From Arthrobacter_E sp041360795 (GTDB lineage Bacteria; Actinomycetota; Actinomycetes; Actinomycetales; Micrococcaceae), in assembly GCF_041360795.1 (NCBI RefSeq), contig NZ_JBFUPW010000003.1, forward strand, positions 310,001 through 374,000: 64,000 nucleotides of DNA, written 5' to 3'. Both the position numbers and the translations under genes were made by a program. The notes under the pieces are model-generated. The model had not been told where the DNA came from. It ran no database searches and saw nothing but the letters and a program-made list of their open reading frames with translations. Each line of letters begins with the position of its first letter. The first letter of the stretch is position 1. Of the stretch, positions 35,842-43,260 are shown one piece after another.

Positions 35842-36978
35842 TCAGCTCGCCACCGGCACTCCGCCACCGGCATCGCTCCGCTGGCCCGACCCCTCGATGA
35901 CCGCCGCCCGGACACACAGCACGTCGGGAAGGTGCGACGCGATCTCCTGGAACGTGGCGCCCTCATCGGCACTCGCGTACACGCTGCCGCCGCGGGTCCC
36001 GAAGTAGACGCCCACCGGTTCCGCCGTGTCGACGGCGGCGGCGTCCCGGAGGATCGAGTTGTAGTCCTTGGCGGGCAGACCGGCGTCGAGCATCTCCCAG
36101 TTCTCCCCGGCGTCCCGCGTGCGGCCGACGGCCGGATGCCCGTCCACGGGGATGCGCTCGACGTCCGCGGCCAGTGGGATCACCCAGGCAGTCCCGGCGT
36201 TGCGGGGATGGCTCAGCATGACGAAACCGAAGTTCGCCGGCAGCCCATGCTCGACCGCCTGCCAGGTGTCGCCGCCGTCGCGCGTCCGATACACACCGCC
36301 GTGGTTCTGCGCGTAGATCTGCTCGGGGTCATCCGCATCGGCGGCGATCTTGTGAACGCATTGCCCGAACTCCGGGAGCTCGCCGGGCAGGAACGACGCC
36401 CCGATGCCCCGGTTGGTCGCCTGCCAGTTCTCCCCGCCGTCCCGCGTCCGGTAGACACCTCCCGTGCTCATGGCGACGTGCACGGTGGATCCGTCGGGCG
36501 CCGGGATGATCGAGTGCACCGCGCCGCCGCCTGCTCCCTCACCCCATTCCGGACGGTGCGGGTGCTCCCACAGGCCGCGGTTGAGCTCGAAGTGCTCGCC
36601 GCCGTCGTCCGACCGCCAGAGGGAGATGGGCTCGACGCCGGCCCACACGACGCCGGGACGGCCCTCCCGGTCGGGCTGGAGCTGCCAGATGCGTTCGACG
36701 GCGGCGCCGTCACCTTCGCCGAAGGCGATCCCGCCCCCTTCGGGCTCGGTCCAGGTCACGCCGAGGTCATCCGAATGCGCGACGGTCGGTCCCCAGTGCT
36801 CGGAGCGGATGCCCACGAGGAGGCGTGTGCCGTCCCGGGTGTCGATGCCGATGCTCGGGATCTCCGTCATGAGGAAATGGGGGCCGTCCAGCACCCATTC
36901 CTTGCGGTCCTTGCTGTGGGCGAGCCAGAGGCCCTTCTTCGTACCGATCGCCACCAGGTAGTGCGTCGCCGTTGACAT
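35842..36978 (-). CDS. BNR/WD40-like beta-propeller protein (exo-sialidase-like fold)
   Basis: A 378-residue protein built of repeated propeller blades. The Asp-box-like motif GGVYRTRDGGENW appears twice (around residues 175 and 225, second as GGVYRTRDGGDTW) with a further SVYASADEGATF near the end. The first blade begins TKKGLWLAHSKDRKEW. No signal peptide is seen, so it is probably cytoplasmic. The catalytic residues of true sialidases were not identified, so I do not call it an enzyme. The ATG at 36978 has GGAGG only one base upstream; a TTG at 36990 is an alternative. It is coupled to the MoaD-like gene, a pairing I infer to be functional. Confidence 0.72.
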   Translation of the reverse strand: MSTATHYLVAIGTKKGLWLAHSKDRKEWVLDGPHFLMTEIPSIGIDTRDGTRLLVGIRSEHWGPTVAHSDDLGVTWTEPEGGGIAFGEGDGAAVERIWQLQPDREGRPGVVWAGVEPISLWRSDDGGEHFELNRGLWEHPHRPEWGEGAGGGAVHSIIPAPDGSTVHVAMSTGGVYRTRDGGENWQATNRGIGASFLPGELPEFGQCVHKIAADADDPEQIYAQNHGGVYRTRDGGDTWQAVEHGLPANFGFVMLSHPRNAGTAWVIPLAADVERIPVDGHPAVGRTRDAGENWEMLDAGLPAKDYNSILRDAAAVDTAEPVGVYFGTRGGSVYASADEGATFQEIASHLPDVLCVRAAVIEGSGQRSDAGGGVPVAS

Positions 36979-37254
36979 GCCTCCATGCAAGCACTGCTTC
37001 AGAACACCCGCAATAGTGCGGAATTCCCGGGTGATTTTTGCCGCATCTGCGATTCACACGGTTGTTGATTTTCTGTCACGAAAGTCCGCCGCGATTAGTT
37101 ATCGGCAGAAGTGGCGAAGCGCCTTTGGTTGCCGCTAAGCTCGATCCAGCGACGAAGAAGTTGCCCCATGAGCTGCCCCGGAGCACGTATCCCCCAATGA
37201 CGTGTTCCGGGGCTTTCCAATTCCCGGATCAGGACGGCCGTACCGGTCGGACTC
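36979..37254. other. Non-coding region upstream of csoR
   Basis: No open frame here is supported by domain or ribosome site. AT-rich stretches near 37030-37080 (GTTGATTTTCTGTCACG) probably hold the promoter of the propeller gene. I see no RNA gene. Confidence 0.4.
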
Positions 37255-37283
37255 TTGATTGATACCCCCAGGGGGTATACGCT
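37255..37283 (+). promoter_or_regulatory. csoR promoter and CsoR operator
   Basis: The -35 box TTGATT (37255-37260) is 17 bases from the -10 box TACGCT (37278-37283). Between them lies the palindrome ATACCCCC-A-GGGGGTAT (37262-37278), the type of G-tract palindrome bound by CsoR. The start codon follows the -10 by six bases, so the mRNA is leaderless and the repressor would block polymerase directly. Confidence 0.8.
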
Positions 37284-37289
37284 CGGGGT

Positions 37290-37616
37290 ATGAGCGAGTC
37301 GGACATCCAGGAACACCCGCACCAGCACGGCTACTCCGCCAACAAAGAGGCCTATCAGAGGCGTCTCAAGCGGATCGAAGGCCAGGTCCGGGGCATCGCG
37401 CGCATGGTCGATGAGGACAAGTACTGCATCGACATCCTCACGCAGATCGCCGCCGTCAACAAGGCGCTGCACGCCGTCAGCCTGGGGCTGGTGGAGGAGC
37501 ACATCGGCCATTGCGTGGTGGGCGCCGCGGAGGAGTCCGACGGCGCACTGCGCCAGGAGAAGGTCGACGCCAAGGTCAAAGAGGCCACGGACGCCATCGG
37601 CCGCCTGCTGCGCTGA
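37290..37616 (+). CDS. csoR: CsoR-type copper-sensing repressor
   Basis: A 108-residue helical copper sensor of the CsoR/RcnR family. The Cu(I) ligands fit the CsoR fingerprint: Cys46 in KYCIDIL, then His71 and Cys75 in HIGHC, with the same spacing as in the Mycobacterium protein (25 and 4). The DNA-binding surface residues are in QRRLKRIEGQVRGIARM. It represses its own promoter through the palindrome just upstream and lets go when copper binds. The start at 37290 lies six bases after the -10 box. copZ follows 44 bases later in the same transcript. Confidence 0.93.
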   Translation: MSESDIQEHPHQHGYSANKEAYQRRLKRIEGQVRGIARMVDEDKYCIDILTQIAAVNKALHAVSLGLVEEHIGHCVVGAAEESDGALRQEKVDAKVKEATDAIGRLLR

Positions 37617-37660
37617 TCAAGCCCCTGTCACCCGAATCACGTCACCCCGAGGAGAACATC

Positions 37661-37903
37661 ATGAGCACCCCTGAATCCCTGATCACCACCCAGGTCTCCG
37701 TCTCCGGCATGACCTGCGGCCACTGCGTCTCCTCCGTGACGGAGGAGCTGGAAGCGGTCGACGGCGTGGAGCGCGTCGCGGTGGACCTGAACGCCGGTGG
37801 GGTCTCCACCGTGACGATCTCCTCGCGCGGGGAACTCTCCCCCGAGGAGATCGGCGAGGCCGTGGCGGAGGCCGGTTACGTGGTCGTTGCAGACCGCGCC
37901 TGA
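37661..37903 (+). CDS. copZ: Copper chaperone CopZ-like (heavy-metal-associated domain)
   Basis: An 80-residue heavy-metal-associated protein with the metal-binding motif GMTCGHCVSS (Cys19 and Cys22) and the usual beta-alpha-beta-beta-alpha-beta length. It binds Cu(I) in the cytoplasm and normally hands it to the exporter CopA. GAGGAGAA precedes the ATG. The usual copA gene is absent after it; instead a strong terminator closes the unit and a drug-metabolite transporter follows on the other strand. The CopA partner must be encoded elsewhere. Confidence 0.9.
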   Translation: MSTPESLITTQVSVSGMTCGHCVSSVTEELEAVDGVERVAVDLNAGGVSTVTISSRGELSPEEIGEAVAEAGYVVVADRA

Positions 37904-37924
37904 AGCGCTCAGCCTCCGATCATC

Positions 37925-37998
37925 ACGACGACGGCGCCCCCACCGGCGCCCAGCCCCGGAACCGCGGGCGGGCACGCGGGTGGGGGCGCCGTCGTCGT
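37925..37998. terminator. Bidirectional terminator of the csoR-copZ unit
   Basis: Perfect 20-bp arms (37925-37944 and 37979-37998) with a 34-base loop separate the convergent copZ and EamA genes. The first 14 bases of the arm, ACGACGACGGCGCC, are shared with the terminator at 24815. Confidence 0.75.
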
Positions 37999-38024
37999 CG
38001 AAGTGCCGCTACCGAGCGCTCGGC

Positions 38025-39032
38025 TCAGGCGTCCACCCGGGCCTCGGGCCGCCCGGCCGGCACGGCTTCGGCCACCGTGGCCGATTCGCCCGCGAAGTCG
38101 GGATCCCGGAGCTCGTCGACCCGCACGAGGAGGACGCCCAGGACGATCAGCATGCCGCCGCCGATCTGGATGGGCGCCGGCAGTTCGCCGAGCAGCAGCC
38201 ACGCCCACACGACGGCGAACAGGACCTCGGTGAGGGACACGAACGACGCCACCTTGGACCCCAGAGCCCGCGACGCGTAGATGCCGGTCACGTAAGCGAT
38301 CACGGTGGACAGGATGACCATCCCGGCCAGGGAGATCCACCAGGGCACCGAGGCGCCTCCGAGGTGGGCCTCGCCGAAGGTGAACCGCAGCGGCATGATC
38401 CCGGTGAGGGTCACGATCCACAGCACCACGGCCCCCACGAGCATCCCGCCCGAGGCGAGCACCAGCGGCGGCAGGCCGTCATTCTGGCGGGCGGTGATGA
38501 AGAAGTAGACCACCAGGCAGACCGCGGCCGCGACGCCCCAGAGGACGCCCACCGGGTCCACGCGCGCGCCGCCCAGGTCGAGCACCAGGAGCAGGCCTGC
38601 GATCGACACGACCGTGCCGGCGATGGTGAGCCACCGCGGCGCGTGCCGCTTGACCACCCAGAGCCACAGCACGATCATGACGGGCGCCAGGTACTCCAGG
38701 AGGAGCGCGACGCCCACCGAGAGGGTCTGGACGGCGTTGAAGTAGAAAAGCTGGCACGCCGCCACGCCGAACAGGCCGAAGAGGACGATGGTGAGCCAGT
38801 TGTCGCGCACCTGATGCCATTTGCCGCGCAGCGACCAGAGGGCCGGAAGCGTCAGAATGAGAACGGCGCCGCTCAGGCGCATCGCGACCGCGGCTCCGGG
38901 CGACCAGCCCATCTCCAGCAGGGATTTGCCGAACGACCCCGAGGTGGCGAACACCGCCGAGGAGAGCAGCGCCACGGGGACGCCGACGAAGGCCGAAGGG
39001 GCGCGGCGCGCGGTCGCTGCGGTGCGAGGCAT
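38025..39032 (-). CDS. EamA/DMT family transporter (RhaT-like)
   Basis: A 335-residue drug/metabolite transporter with ten hydrophobic segments arranged as two EamA repeats. The first repeat shows FATSGSFGKSLLEMGWSPG and ends in VAACQLFYFNAVQTLSVGVALLLEYLAPV, a conserved EamA proline-rich helix; the second repeat ends with ASFVSLTEVLFAVVWAWLLLGE, where the conserved glutamate follows. It is expected to export a small metabolite or amino acid. A CGNR transcription factor is divergent, 70 bases away, and may regulate it. RBS AGGAACTCGCC precedes the ATG. Confidence 0.85.
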   Translation of the reverse strand: MPRTAATARRAPSAFVGVPVALLSSAVFATSGSFGKSLLEMGWSPGAAVAMRLSGAVLILTLPALWSLRGKWHQVRDNWLTIVLFGLFGVAACQLFYFNAVQTLSVGVALLLEYLAPVMIVLWLWVVKRHAPRWLTIAGTVVSIAGLLLVLDLGGARVDPVGVLWGVAAAVCLVVYFFITARQNDGLPPLVLASGGMLVGAVVLWIVTLTGIMPLRFTFGEAHLGGASVPWWISLAGMVILSTVIAYVTGIYASRALGSKVASFVSLTEVLFAVVWAWLLLGELPAPIQIGGGMLIVLGVLLVRVDELRDPDFAGESATVAEAVPAGRPEARVDA

Positions 39033-39102
39033 GGCGAGTTCCTGTCAGGAGTGAAACGTGCTTTACTCGTGACAGTAGTGGCAGGACAAGTAAGGAGTCA
39101 AT

Positions 39103-39642
39103 ATGGTTTTTGCTCATGACACCGAGGTGGCCCTCCGTTCCGCCATGAATCTCATCAACACGAACGCGAACGGGGCCGAGCTCCTCCCCGATGACGAACA
39201 CCTGACGGCCTTCCTGGCGCGCGAGGAGTTCTACGGCTCCCGCACGCACGACGACGCCGAACTCGACTCCGTGCGCCGCTTACGGGGCGTGCTGCGCGCC
39301 CTCTGGACGTCCCCGGAGGACGAAGCTGCGGAAGAGGTCAACAGAATCCTCCGCGACGCCCGTGCACTGCCCCAGCTGATGAAGCACGACGGTCTGGATT
39401 GGCATCTCCACGCGACCACTCACGCCGCGCCGCTGGCGGACCGCATCGCGACCGAGACCGCCATGGGGATCCTGGACGTCATCCGCTCCAAGGAGCTCTC
39501 CCGACTGGCGCTGTGCGCGGCCGAGGACTGCGACGCCGCGGTGCTGGACCTGAGCCGCAACCGCTCCAAACGCTTCTGCGACACGGGCAACTGCGCCAAT
39601 CGCACCCACGTCGCCGCGTACCGGGCCCGTCAGCGGGGCTGA
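39103..39642 (+). CDS. ABATE/CGNR zinc-finger regulator
   Basis: A 179-residue probable transcription factor with the N-terminal ABATE stress-antitoxin-like region (MNLINTNANGAELLPDDEHL) and a C-terminal CGNR zinc finger: LCAAEDCDAAVLDLSRN, then KRFCDTGNCANRTHVAAYR with four cysteines placed for one zinc. The ATG follows AAGGAG by seven bases. It is divergent from the EamA transporter. The intergenic stretch with TTTACTCGTGACAG and ACAAGTAAGG may contain its operator. Control of the transporter is inferred from the arrangement only. Confidence 0.85.
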   Translation: MVFAHDTEVALRSAMNLINTNANGAELLPDDEHLTAFLAREEFYGSRTHDDAELDSVRRLRGVLRALWTSPEDEAAEEVNRILRDARALPQLMKHDGLDWHLHATTHAAPLADRIATETAMGILDVIRSKELSRLALCAAEDCDAAVLDLSRNRSKRFCDTGNCANRTHVAAYRARQRG

Positions 39643-39737
39643 CGCCGACGACGGGGCTGACGACGGAGCGCAGCCGGGCCGGGACGACGCCGGCGGCGCC
39701 GCGGGCGCCACGGATCGTCAGGCCCGGATCGAGACCC

Positions 39738-40715
39738 TCAGCGGCCGACCTTGCCCATCAAGGACGCGATCGGCCTCAGGAAGACCGGGCGGGCGAGCAG
39801 CCACGCCGCCGCCATGACCACCAGCGAGGCCACGAAGAGCCAGAAGCCCAGCCAGTCCTCGCCGTCGTGGTTGCCGTACATGTGGTTCAGGTTCCGCAGC
39901 ATGCCCGTGCTGAGCACGAGGAACACGTGCACCACGACGAACGCCACGAAGTAGATCATGACCGGGAAGTGCACCTTGCGGGCCAGCTCCAGCGGGTAGA
40001 ACTTGTTGATCGCGGCCTTCTTGGGCCACGCGCCCGACATCCGGATGCCTGTCAGCAGTGCGAGCGGAGCCGCGACGAACACTGTGAGGAAGTACGTCAG
40101 CAGCTGCAAGGCGTTGTAGTTGACCCAGCCGTTCTCGGTCGGCCAGTTCAGGGAGGCGTACTGCAGGCCCGCGGAGACAGCGTTCGGGAAGACGTCCCAG
40201 CTCGTGGGGACGATCCGGACCCAGTGACCCGTCGCGAAGAGCAGCACGATGAACACCACACCGTTGAGAACCCACAGCGCGTCGAGGCAGAGGTGGAACC
40301 ACAGGTCCAGCGAGATCTTGGTCGGCGGGTTCTTGGTCTTGACCAGGCCCTTGTTGTTACGCGTGAAGTACGCCGCGGGGCGCTGCACCGTCCGCACCTG
40401 AAGGCCCGTGCGCACGATCAGCAGGAGGAAGAAGGCATTGAGGAAGTGCTGCCAGCTCAGCCAGAGCGGAAGGCCCTCCTGAGTCCCGGCCGGAAGCTCG
40501 GAATGCCCGGGGTACGTGCGGATGAAGTCCTGGCCCGCGGACGTGGAACGGATCCAGATGGCCAGGAGCACCACGATGATGGCTCCCAGCACCACGGCGC
40601 CCGTGGTGATGAGGGTCTTCCGGGACGGCATCGCCAGCAATCCGCCCCGTGCGTTCTTGGAGGCGCCGCTTCCCGGTTTGCGGGCTGCTTTGGGAGCTTG
40701 GGGGACGCGGGACAT
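39738..40715 (-). CDS. Cytochrome b/b6 domain membrane protein
   Basis: A 325-residue protein with one N-terminal helix (LITTGAVVLGAIIVVLLAIWI) and a four-helix cytochrome b561-like core. Histidines for haem are seen in SWQHFLNAFFLLLIVRTG, LWFHLCLDALWVLNG and ARKVHFPVMIYFVAFVVVHVF, enough for two b haems. This family usually forms the membrane anchor of a molybdenum-containing oxidoreductase or a formate/hydrogenase-type enzyme. No such catalytic subunit is in the window, so the partner is unknown. The ATG at 40715 has GAGGTG nine bases upstream; a GTG at 40727 is an alternative. Confidence 0.8.
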   Translation of the reverse strand: MSRVPQAPKAARKPGSGASKNARGGLLAMPSRKTLITTGAVVLGAIIVVLLAIWIRSTSAGQDFIRTYPGHSELPAGTQEGLPLWLSWQHFLNAFFLLLIVRTGLQVRTVQRPAAYFTRNNKGLVKTKNPPTKISLDLWFHLCLDALWVLNGVVFIVLLFATGHWVRIVPTSWDVFPNAVSAGLQYASLNWPTENGWVNYNALQLLTYFLTVFVAAPLALLTGIRMSGAWPKKAAINKFYPLELARKVHFPVMIYFVAFVVVHVFLVLSTGMLRNLNHMYGNHDGEDWLGFWLFVASLVVMAAAWLLARPVFLRPIASLMGKVGR

Positions 40716-40811
40716 GGACCGGGACACCTCATCTGTTGGCGGCGCTCAGGATGTCGGCGCCGTGGCGGTATGCGAAGTGCAGCCAGTCTAACGAGTGGTC
40801 AGGAATTCTCC

Positions 40812-41147
40812 CTAGTGGCGTGAACCCTGTTCGTCGTCAGGCTTCTCGGAGTCTCCGGCCTCGTCGGAGTGGTCCGCGGAAGAGAGGTGCACGCCGGAGC
40901 CTTCACCCAGGTGCGGGGCGTTGTCCTTGTGCGTCAGGGAGAGCATGGCCGAGATGACCAGGGTGACGATGAACGCGATCCCGGCGCCGGTGAAGGCGAG
41001 GTCGAAGCGCTGCATCTTGGCACTGCCACCGGAGGCAAAGATCAGGACACCGAAGAAGGCCACCACGGCCCAGAAGGCGGAGAACATCAAGGGTCCCTTG
41101 ATGGACGACCGCACTGAACGCTGTTCTTCCGGCTGCTGCCCGTCCAC
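40812..41147 (-). CDS. Small membrane protein, function unknown
   Basis: A 111-residue protein with two membrane segments (PLMFSAFWAVVAFFGVLIFA and DLAFTGAGIAFIVTLVISAML) and a long polar, acidic, histidine-containing tail (SADHSDEAGDSEKPDDEQG). The start is GTG with AGGAG seven bases upstream. It follows the cytochrome b gene on the other side of a short gap and has no recognised family. Confidence 0.65.
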   Translation of the reverse strand: MDGQQPEEQRSVRSSIKGPLMFSAFWAVVAFFGVLIFASGGSAKMQRFDLAFTGAGIAFIVTLVISAMLSLTHKDNAPHLGEGSGVHLSSADHSDEAGDSEKPDDEQGSRH

Positions 41148-41253
41148 TGTCCAACTCCTGGCTTGTCGTGCGTCTGAATCATGCAGCCCCGTGGCTGCCG
41201 TCGTGCATGCCCTCGGGGCACTGGTTTCTACCTCGCGTAGAACCTCTACTAGT

Positions 41254-41868
41254 TTACGCGTTCAGCGTTCCGGGCTTGCGCCGGGCATCATGCCGCAGCG
41301 TGAGTGCCGACAGGATCCACAGGACACCGGTCAGCACGGCCCCGCCGCCGGCCACTCCGAGGAGCGCATGGGCGCCCAGCGAGATGAAGAAGGGGAGCAG
41401 CAGCGCGGTGCCCAGACCGACGACGCCGGAGATCAGCAGGTCCCGCCCGAGCAGTCGCGCTTCGCTGGACGTGCGGCGCTTGAGGAACAGCCCGACCTCC
41501 ACGGCGCCGGTCACGGCCAGCGCCGCGGAAAGCGCCAGCGTGACGCCCGCGTCCGTGTGCGGGTTGAGCACCAGGATCACGACGGCGGCGGCCGCCTCGG
41601 CGAACGCCGCCACGGTCAGCGGGGTGCGCAGCGAGTCCGAGGAGAGCCGCCCGAGCCAGAAGAGTGTGGCCGCGCCGGCCAGCAGATACCCGAAGGCGGC
41701 GTAAGCGTAAACAGCCAGGCTGGGGCCGACCCAGAAGACCGTGATGGCACCGAACACCAGAGCCACGAGAGAGCGGACCAAGAGGGGCGCCCACAGCTTT
41801 CCGGCGTCCTGCGAGGCGCTCTGGGGCCCGGCAGGCTCGTTCTGGGGGAGTTCCTGGTCCATAGTCAC
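41254..41868 (-). CDS. HdeD/DUF308-like membrane protein
   Basis: A 204-residue membrane protein with six hydrophobic segments in the repeated pattern of the HdeD/DUF308 family: LLVRSLVALVFGAITVFWVG, then AYAAFGYLLAGAATLFWLG and VILVLNPHTDAG. The N-terminus is polar and proline-rich. Function is unknown; E. coli HdeD is linked to acid resistance. The start shown is GTG at 41868, seven bases after a TAAGCT -10; the in-frame ATG two codons later has GAAGG at good spacing and is equally possible. Confidence 0.7.
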   Translation of the reverse strand: MTMDQELPQNEPAGPQSASQDAGKLWAPLLVRSLVALVFGAITVFWVGPSLAVYAYAAFGYLLAGAATLFWLGRLSSDSLRTPLTVAAFAEAAAAVVILVLNPHTDAGVTLALSAALAVTGAVEVGLFLKRRTSSEARLLGRDLLISGVVGLGTALLLPFFISLGAHALLGVAGGGAVLTGVLWILSALTLRHDARRKPGTLNA

Positions 41869-41931
41869 GCCTTCAAGCTTAAAGCCGCGGCGATCAGGCG
41901 GCGAATCGAGCCCCCGCCACGCTGGTCCGTC

Positions 41932-43260
41932 TCACGCTCCCGCCACCATCCAATCGTCTCTTCTGACCCGCCAGCCCAGCGTCAATGCCCGCGCGGACAT
42001 ATAACCGATGCCGAATGCCAGCCAGAGCCAGAACAGTCCCCATGGACCCTCCCGCGGCCCCAGGAAGTACACCCCGAGCAGAAGAGGCGCGTACACGAGG
42101 ACGTTGACCACACCCGCGAGAGCGAGGTACCGCGCGTCCCCGGCGCCGATCAGCACGCCGTCGAGCACGAACACCAGGCCCGCGATCGGCTGCCCCACCG
42201 CCAGGACCAGGAGCGCGGCCAGCAGCGACTGGTGGACCCCTTCGTCGGGCGTGAACAGCCAGCCGGCCCAGGGGGAGACGACAGCCAGGAACGCCCCGGT
42301 GATCACCCCGAAGCCGAGGCCCCACCGCATCATGGTCCGCGTGAGCTCGCGGACCTTTGCCAGCTGGTGGGCCCCGAGCTCCTTGCCGATCATCGCCTGC
42401 GCCGCGATGGCGAGGGCGTCCAGGGCGAAGGCGAGGAAACTGAAGATGGTCATGGTGAGCTGATGGGCCGCCAGATTCACGGCGCCCTGGGCGCTGGCCA
42501 CGAAGACCGTCGCCAGGATGGCCAGACGCATGGAGGCCGTGCGCAGCATGAGCCAGGAGCCCACCTGCGCCAGCGAGAGCACTCCTCGGAGGTCCGGCGC
42601 CATCCTCACTCCCAGACGGGAAGCTCTCCGGGCGACCATGACGATGTAGACGAGCGCCATGAGCCACTGGGCGATGCTGGTGCCGAGGGCGGAACCCGCC
42701 ACGGACAGCCCCATCCCGTACACGAGGATCCAGTTCAGCACGATGTTGATGCCGAAGCCCGCCCCGGCCACCACGAGCGGCGTGCGGGTGTCCTGGAAGC
42801 CGCGCAGAACGCCGGTCCCGGCGAAGACGAGCAGCATGGCCACCAACCCGGGCAGGGACCACAGCAGGTACTCCGCCGCGAAACCGAGGACGGCCTCGTC
42901 GCTGGCGCCGAGGGTCGCCAGCAGCGGACGAGCGGTCCACAGGCCGAGCAGGGCGAGGACGACCCCGAGAACCCCCGCCAGCCACAATCCGTCCCGGCCC
43001 GCCGCAAGGGCCTTTCCGGGATGGCCGGCGCCCACGAGCCGGGCGACGGCCGGCGTCGTGGAGTACGCCAGGAAGACCATGAGTCCCACGGCGGTGTGCA
43101 GGACCGTGGTGGCCAGGCCGGCGCCGGCCAGCTCAGCGACACCGAGGTGGCCGATGATCGCTGAGTCCGCCAGCAGGAACAGCGGTTCCGCGATGAGGGC
43201 GCCGAAGGCCGGGACGGCGAGCCGGAGGATCTCCCGGCCCAGCCGCGCCTCACGGGCCAT
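41932..43260 (-). CDS. MATE family efflux transporter
   Basis: A 442-residue multidrug and toxin extrusion protein with 12 hydrophobic segments. The N-terminal bundle begins RLAVPAFGALIAEPLFLLAD and has the typical AELAGAGLATTVLHTAVGLM. The two halves each end in the family GAAxxNxxxD-like loops. These exporters work by antiport with sodium or protons; the DinF branch fits best. It shares one base with the stop codon of dnaB (TGATG), so it is translationally coupled to the replicative helicase gene, an order common in actinobacteria though the link is unexplained. Confidence 0.87.
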   Translation of the reverse strand: MAREARLGREILRLAVPAFGALIAEPLFLLADSAIIGHLGVAELAGAGLATTVLHTAVGLMVFLAYSTTPAVARLVGAGHPGKALAAGRDGLWLAGVLGVVLALLGLWTARPLLATLGASDEAVLGFAAEYLLWSLPGLVAMLLVFAGTGVLRGFQDTRTPLVVAGAGFGINIVLNWILVYGMGLSVAGSALGTSIAQWLMALVYIVMVARRASRLGVRMAPDLRGVLSLAQVGSWLMLRTASMRLAILATVFVASAQGAVNLAAHQLTMTIFSFLAFALDALAIAAQAMIGKELGAHQLAKVRELTRTMMRWGLGFGVITGAFLAVVSPWAGWLFTPDEGVHQSLLAALLVLAVGQPIAGLVFVLDGVLIGAGDARYLALAGVVNVLVYAPLLLGVYFLGPREGPWGLFWLWLAFGIGYMSARALTLGWRVRRDDWMVAGA

